From an uncultured bacterium (lineage in GTDB: Bacteria; Bacillota; Clostridia; Oscillospirales; CAG-272): DNA of 64,000 bases. The notes under the pieces were generated by a model. The model had not been told where the DNA came from. It searched no databases and saw nothing but the letters and a program-made list of their open reading frames with translations. A program made the translations under genes and the position numbers. Positions 63,287 through 64,000 of the stretch are shown here, in pieces; the first letter of the stretch is position 1, and the number at the start of each line of letters is the position of its first letter. The DNA lies in NCBI GenBank assembly GCA_945920215.1, contig CAMEJM010000003.1, positions 1-64,000 of the forward strand, given 5' to 3'.

Positions 63287-63601
63287 TTAACCTACCATTC
63301 CAGCAAGGCCCTTGATGATTTCGCCGAAAGCGGTATCTACAATGCCAATGGCAATGCTGAAAACGATGACGGCGCAAACAACAAGCAGCGTATGCTTTTT
63401 AACGTCTTTCCAGGGCATCCAGACAACCTTTTTCAGTTCGCTGGTATATTCCTTCCAGAACTTTTTCAATCTGCGACCGATGCGGACGAAAATGTTAGCC
63501 TTTGCTTTTTTAGGCTTAGACTCTTTTACTTTGGGCGACTTTACGGATGTAGCCTCCGCAGCCGGTTGGGTTGCTTCGGTATCCTTTTCGATATCTGCCA
63601 T
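63287..63601 (-). CDS. secE: Preprotein translocase subunit SecE
   Basis: 104 residues: a charged, probably disordered N-terminal extension of about 35 residues, then the conserved amphipathic helix (RLKKFWKEYTSELKKVVWMPWKDVKKHT) and a single transmembrane helix (LLVVCAVIVFSIAIGIVDTAF). Part of SecYEG. Confidence 0.96.
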   Translation of the reverse strand: MADIEKDTEATQPAAEATSVKSPKVKESKPKKAKANIFVRIGRRLKKFWKEYTSELKKVVWMPWKDVKKHTLLVVCAVIVFSIAIGIVDTAFGEIIKGLAGMVG

Positions 63602-63621
63602 TTCAAATCATCCTCTCTCGA

Positions 63622-63771
63622 TTACTTTGTCTCTTTGTGCAAAGTGTGTTTCTTGCAGAAGCGGCAGAACTTATTCATTTCAAGTCTGTCCGGGTCGTTT
63701 TTCTTGTTTTTGGTTGTGTCATAATTTCTTGCCTTGCATTCGGAGCAGGCGAGTGTAATTTTGACTCTCAT
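63622..63771 (-). CDS. rpmG: 50S ribosomal protein L33
   Basis: 49 residues, missed by the track because of length. [36 protein letters not shown]... with two Cys pairs (CSEC, CRFC), the zinc-binding form of L33. RBS AGGAGGTG. First gene of rpmG-secE-nusG-rplK-rplA, a standard Firmicute order. Confidence 0.96.
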   Translation of the reverse strand: MRVKITLACSECKARNYDTTKNKKNDPDRLEMNKFCRFCKKHTLHKETK

Positions 63772-63851
63772 ATCGGCACCTCCTGATAGATTCGGGTAAA
63801 ACCCGTGAATACCTCCCTCATGACCGGGGATTCATGCGTCCCAAATACATG

Positions 63852-63907
63852 AAAAAAACCTCCGGCAGAGGTAATGACATTCTAACACATATGGGATTGC
63901 TTGTCAA
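63852..63907 (-). promoter_or_regulatory. Strong promoter of the rpmG operon with a start-proximal hairpin
   Basis: On the minus strand TTGACA (63907-63902), 17-base spacer, TAGAAT (63884-63879), preceded by an AT-rich UP-like stretch (63908-63950). At about +1 the RNA would form ACCTC-TGCCG-GAGGT followed by six to seven Ts (63872-63852), a tiny terminator-like hairpin. The remaining leader to rpmG, about 80 bases, has small dyads (GGGT/ACCC) but no recognised riboswitch. Confidence 0.75.
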
Positions 63908-64000
63908 GAGAAATCTAAATATTAATATAAATATTTTATTTCGCTTCAATTTATGTCTTTCACGGTAAAGGGAAGCGGGTAAAATGCCCGCAAAGACAGG
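63908..64000. other. Right-edge intergenic stretch
   Basis: AT-rich UP-like region and then sequence running to the window edge. No gene, tRNA or further site is recognisable. Confidence 0.4.

Overview
The window reads as ordinary chromosomal DNA of a spore-forming Clostridia-type Firmicute (Bacillota), plausibly a gut Oscillospirales/Ruminococcaceae-like lineage. The grounds are an IspH-ribosomal protein S1 fusion, the sporulation genes yabP and yabQ behind hup and rqcP, an oxygen-independent HemZ, an ECF transporter core, a CdaA diadenylate cyclase, a GlgC/GlgD glycogen locus, and consensus sigma-A promoters with strong AGGAGG-type ribosome binding sites. No phage, transposase, plasmid gene, CRISPR array, tRNA or rRNA was seen.

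Layout. 1-3440: metK (cut by the left edge) and recD2. 3.6-4.8 kb: a divergent MreB paralogue with a 41-residue membrane peptide. 4.9-7.3 kb: ruvAB (minus) divergent from ruvC (plus). 7.3-11.5 kb: an RNA methyltransferase, ecfA1-ecfA2-ecfT and truA in overlapping order, then a class A PBP. 14.1-18.3 kb: a MarR regulator with a heterodimeric ABC exporter. A cluster of hairpins fills the convergent gap at 18.4-18.75 kb. 18.8-25.8 kb (minus): gltX, an RpiR regulator with a flavoprotein, and cmk-plsC-ispH/rpsA. 26-27.5 kb: an orphan histidine kinase. 27.6-30.7 kb (minus): a Crp/Fnr-type regulator heading a SsuABC/TauABC-like ABC operon. 30.9-44.2 kb (plus): cdaA with a FAD dehydrogenase, recJ-rel-dtd-hemZ, a SpoVB/MurJ-like flippase, hup-rqcP-yabP-yabQ and a fumarase alpha subunit. 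44.4-54.7 kb: glycogen operon glgB-C-D-A-P plus a GH13 enzyme. 54.7-60.5 kb: a cysteine desulfurase with a DUF3343 protein, a duplicated structured element, an MBL hydrolase, glnS, an unknown protein and comF. 60.6-64 kb (minus): rpmG-secE-nusG-rplK-rplA followed by mscS.

The most unusual protein is the ABC substrate-binding lipoprotein at 28958-29983. Its two halves appear in swapped order compared with the usual family layout, which looks like a natural circular permutation. Other points to check are a hairpin array with repeated GTGATATT-like spacers (18.5-18.75 kb), a tandem structured repeat with extended -10 boxes upstream of the MBL gene (56.15-56.37 kb), two candidate sigma-E promoters nested inside terminator hairpins that abut the ribosome binding sites of yabP and the flippase, and an MreB paralogue lacking its catalytic EEP motif. 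Coordinates of sites were counted by eye; no alignments, folding programs or searches were run.
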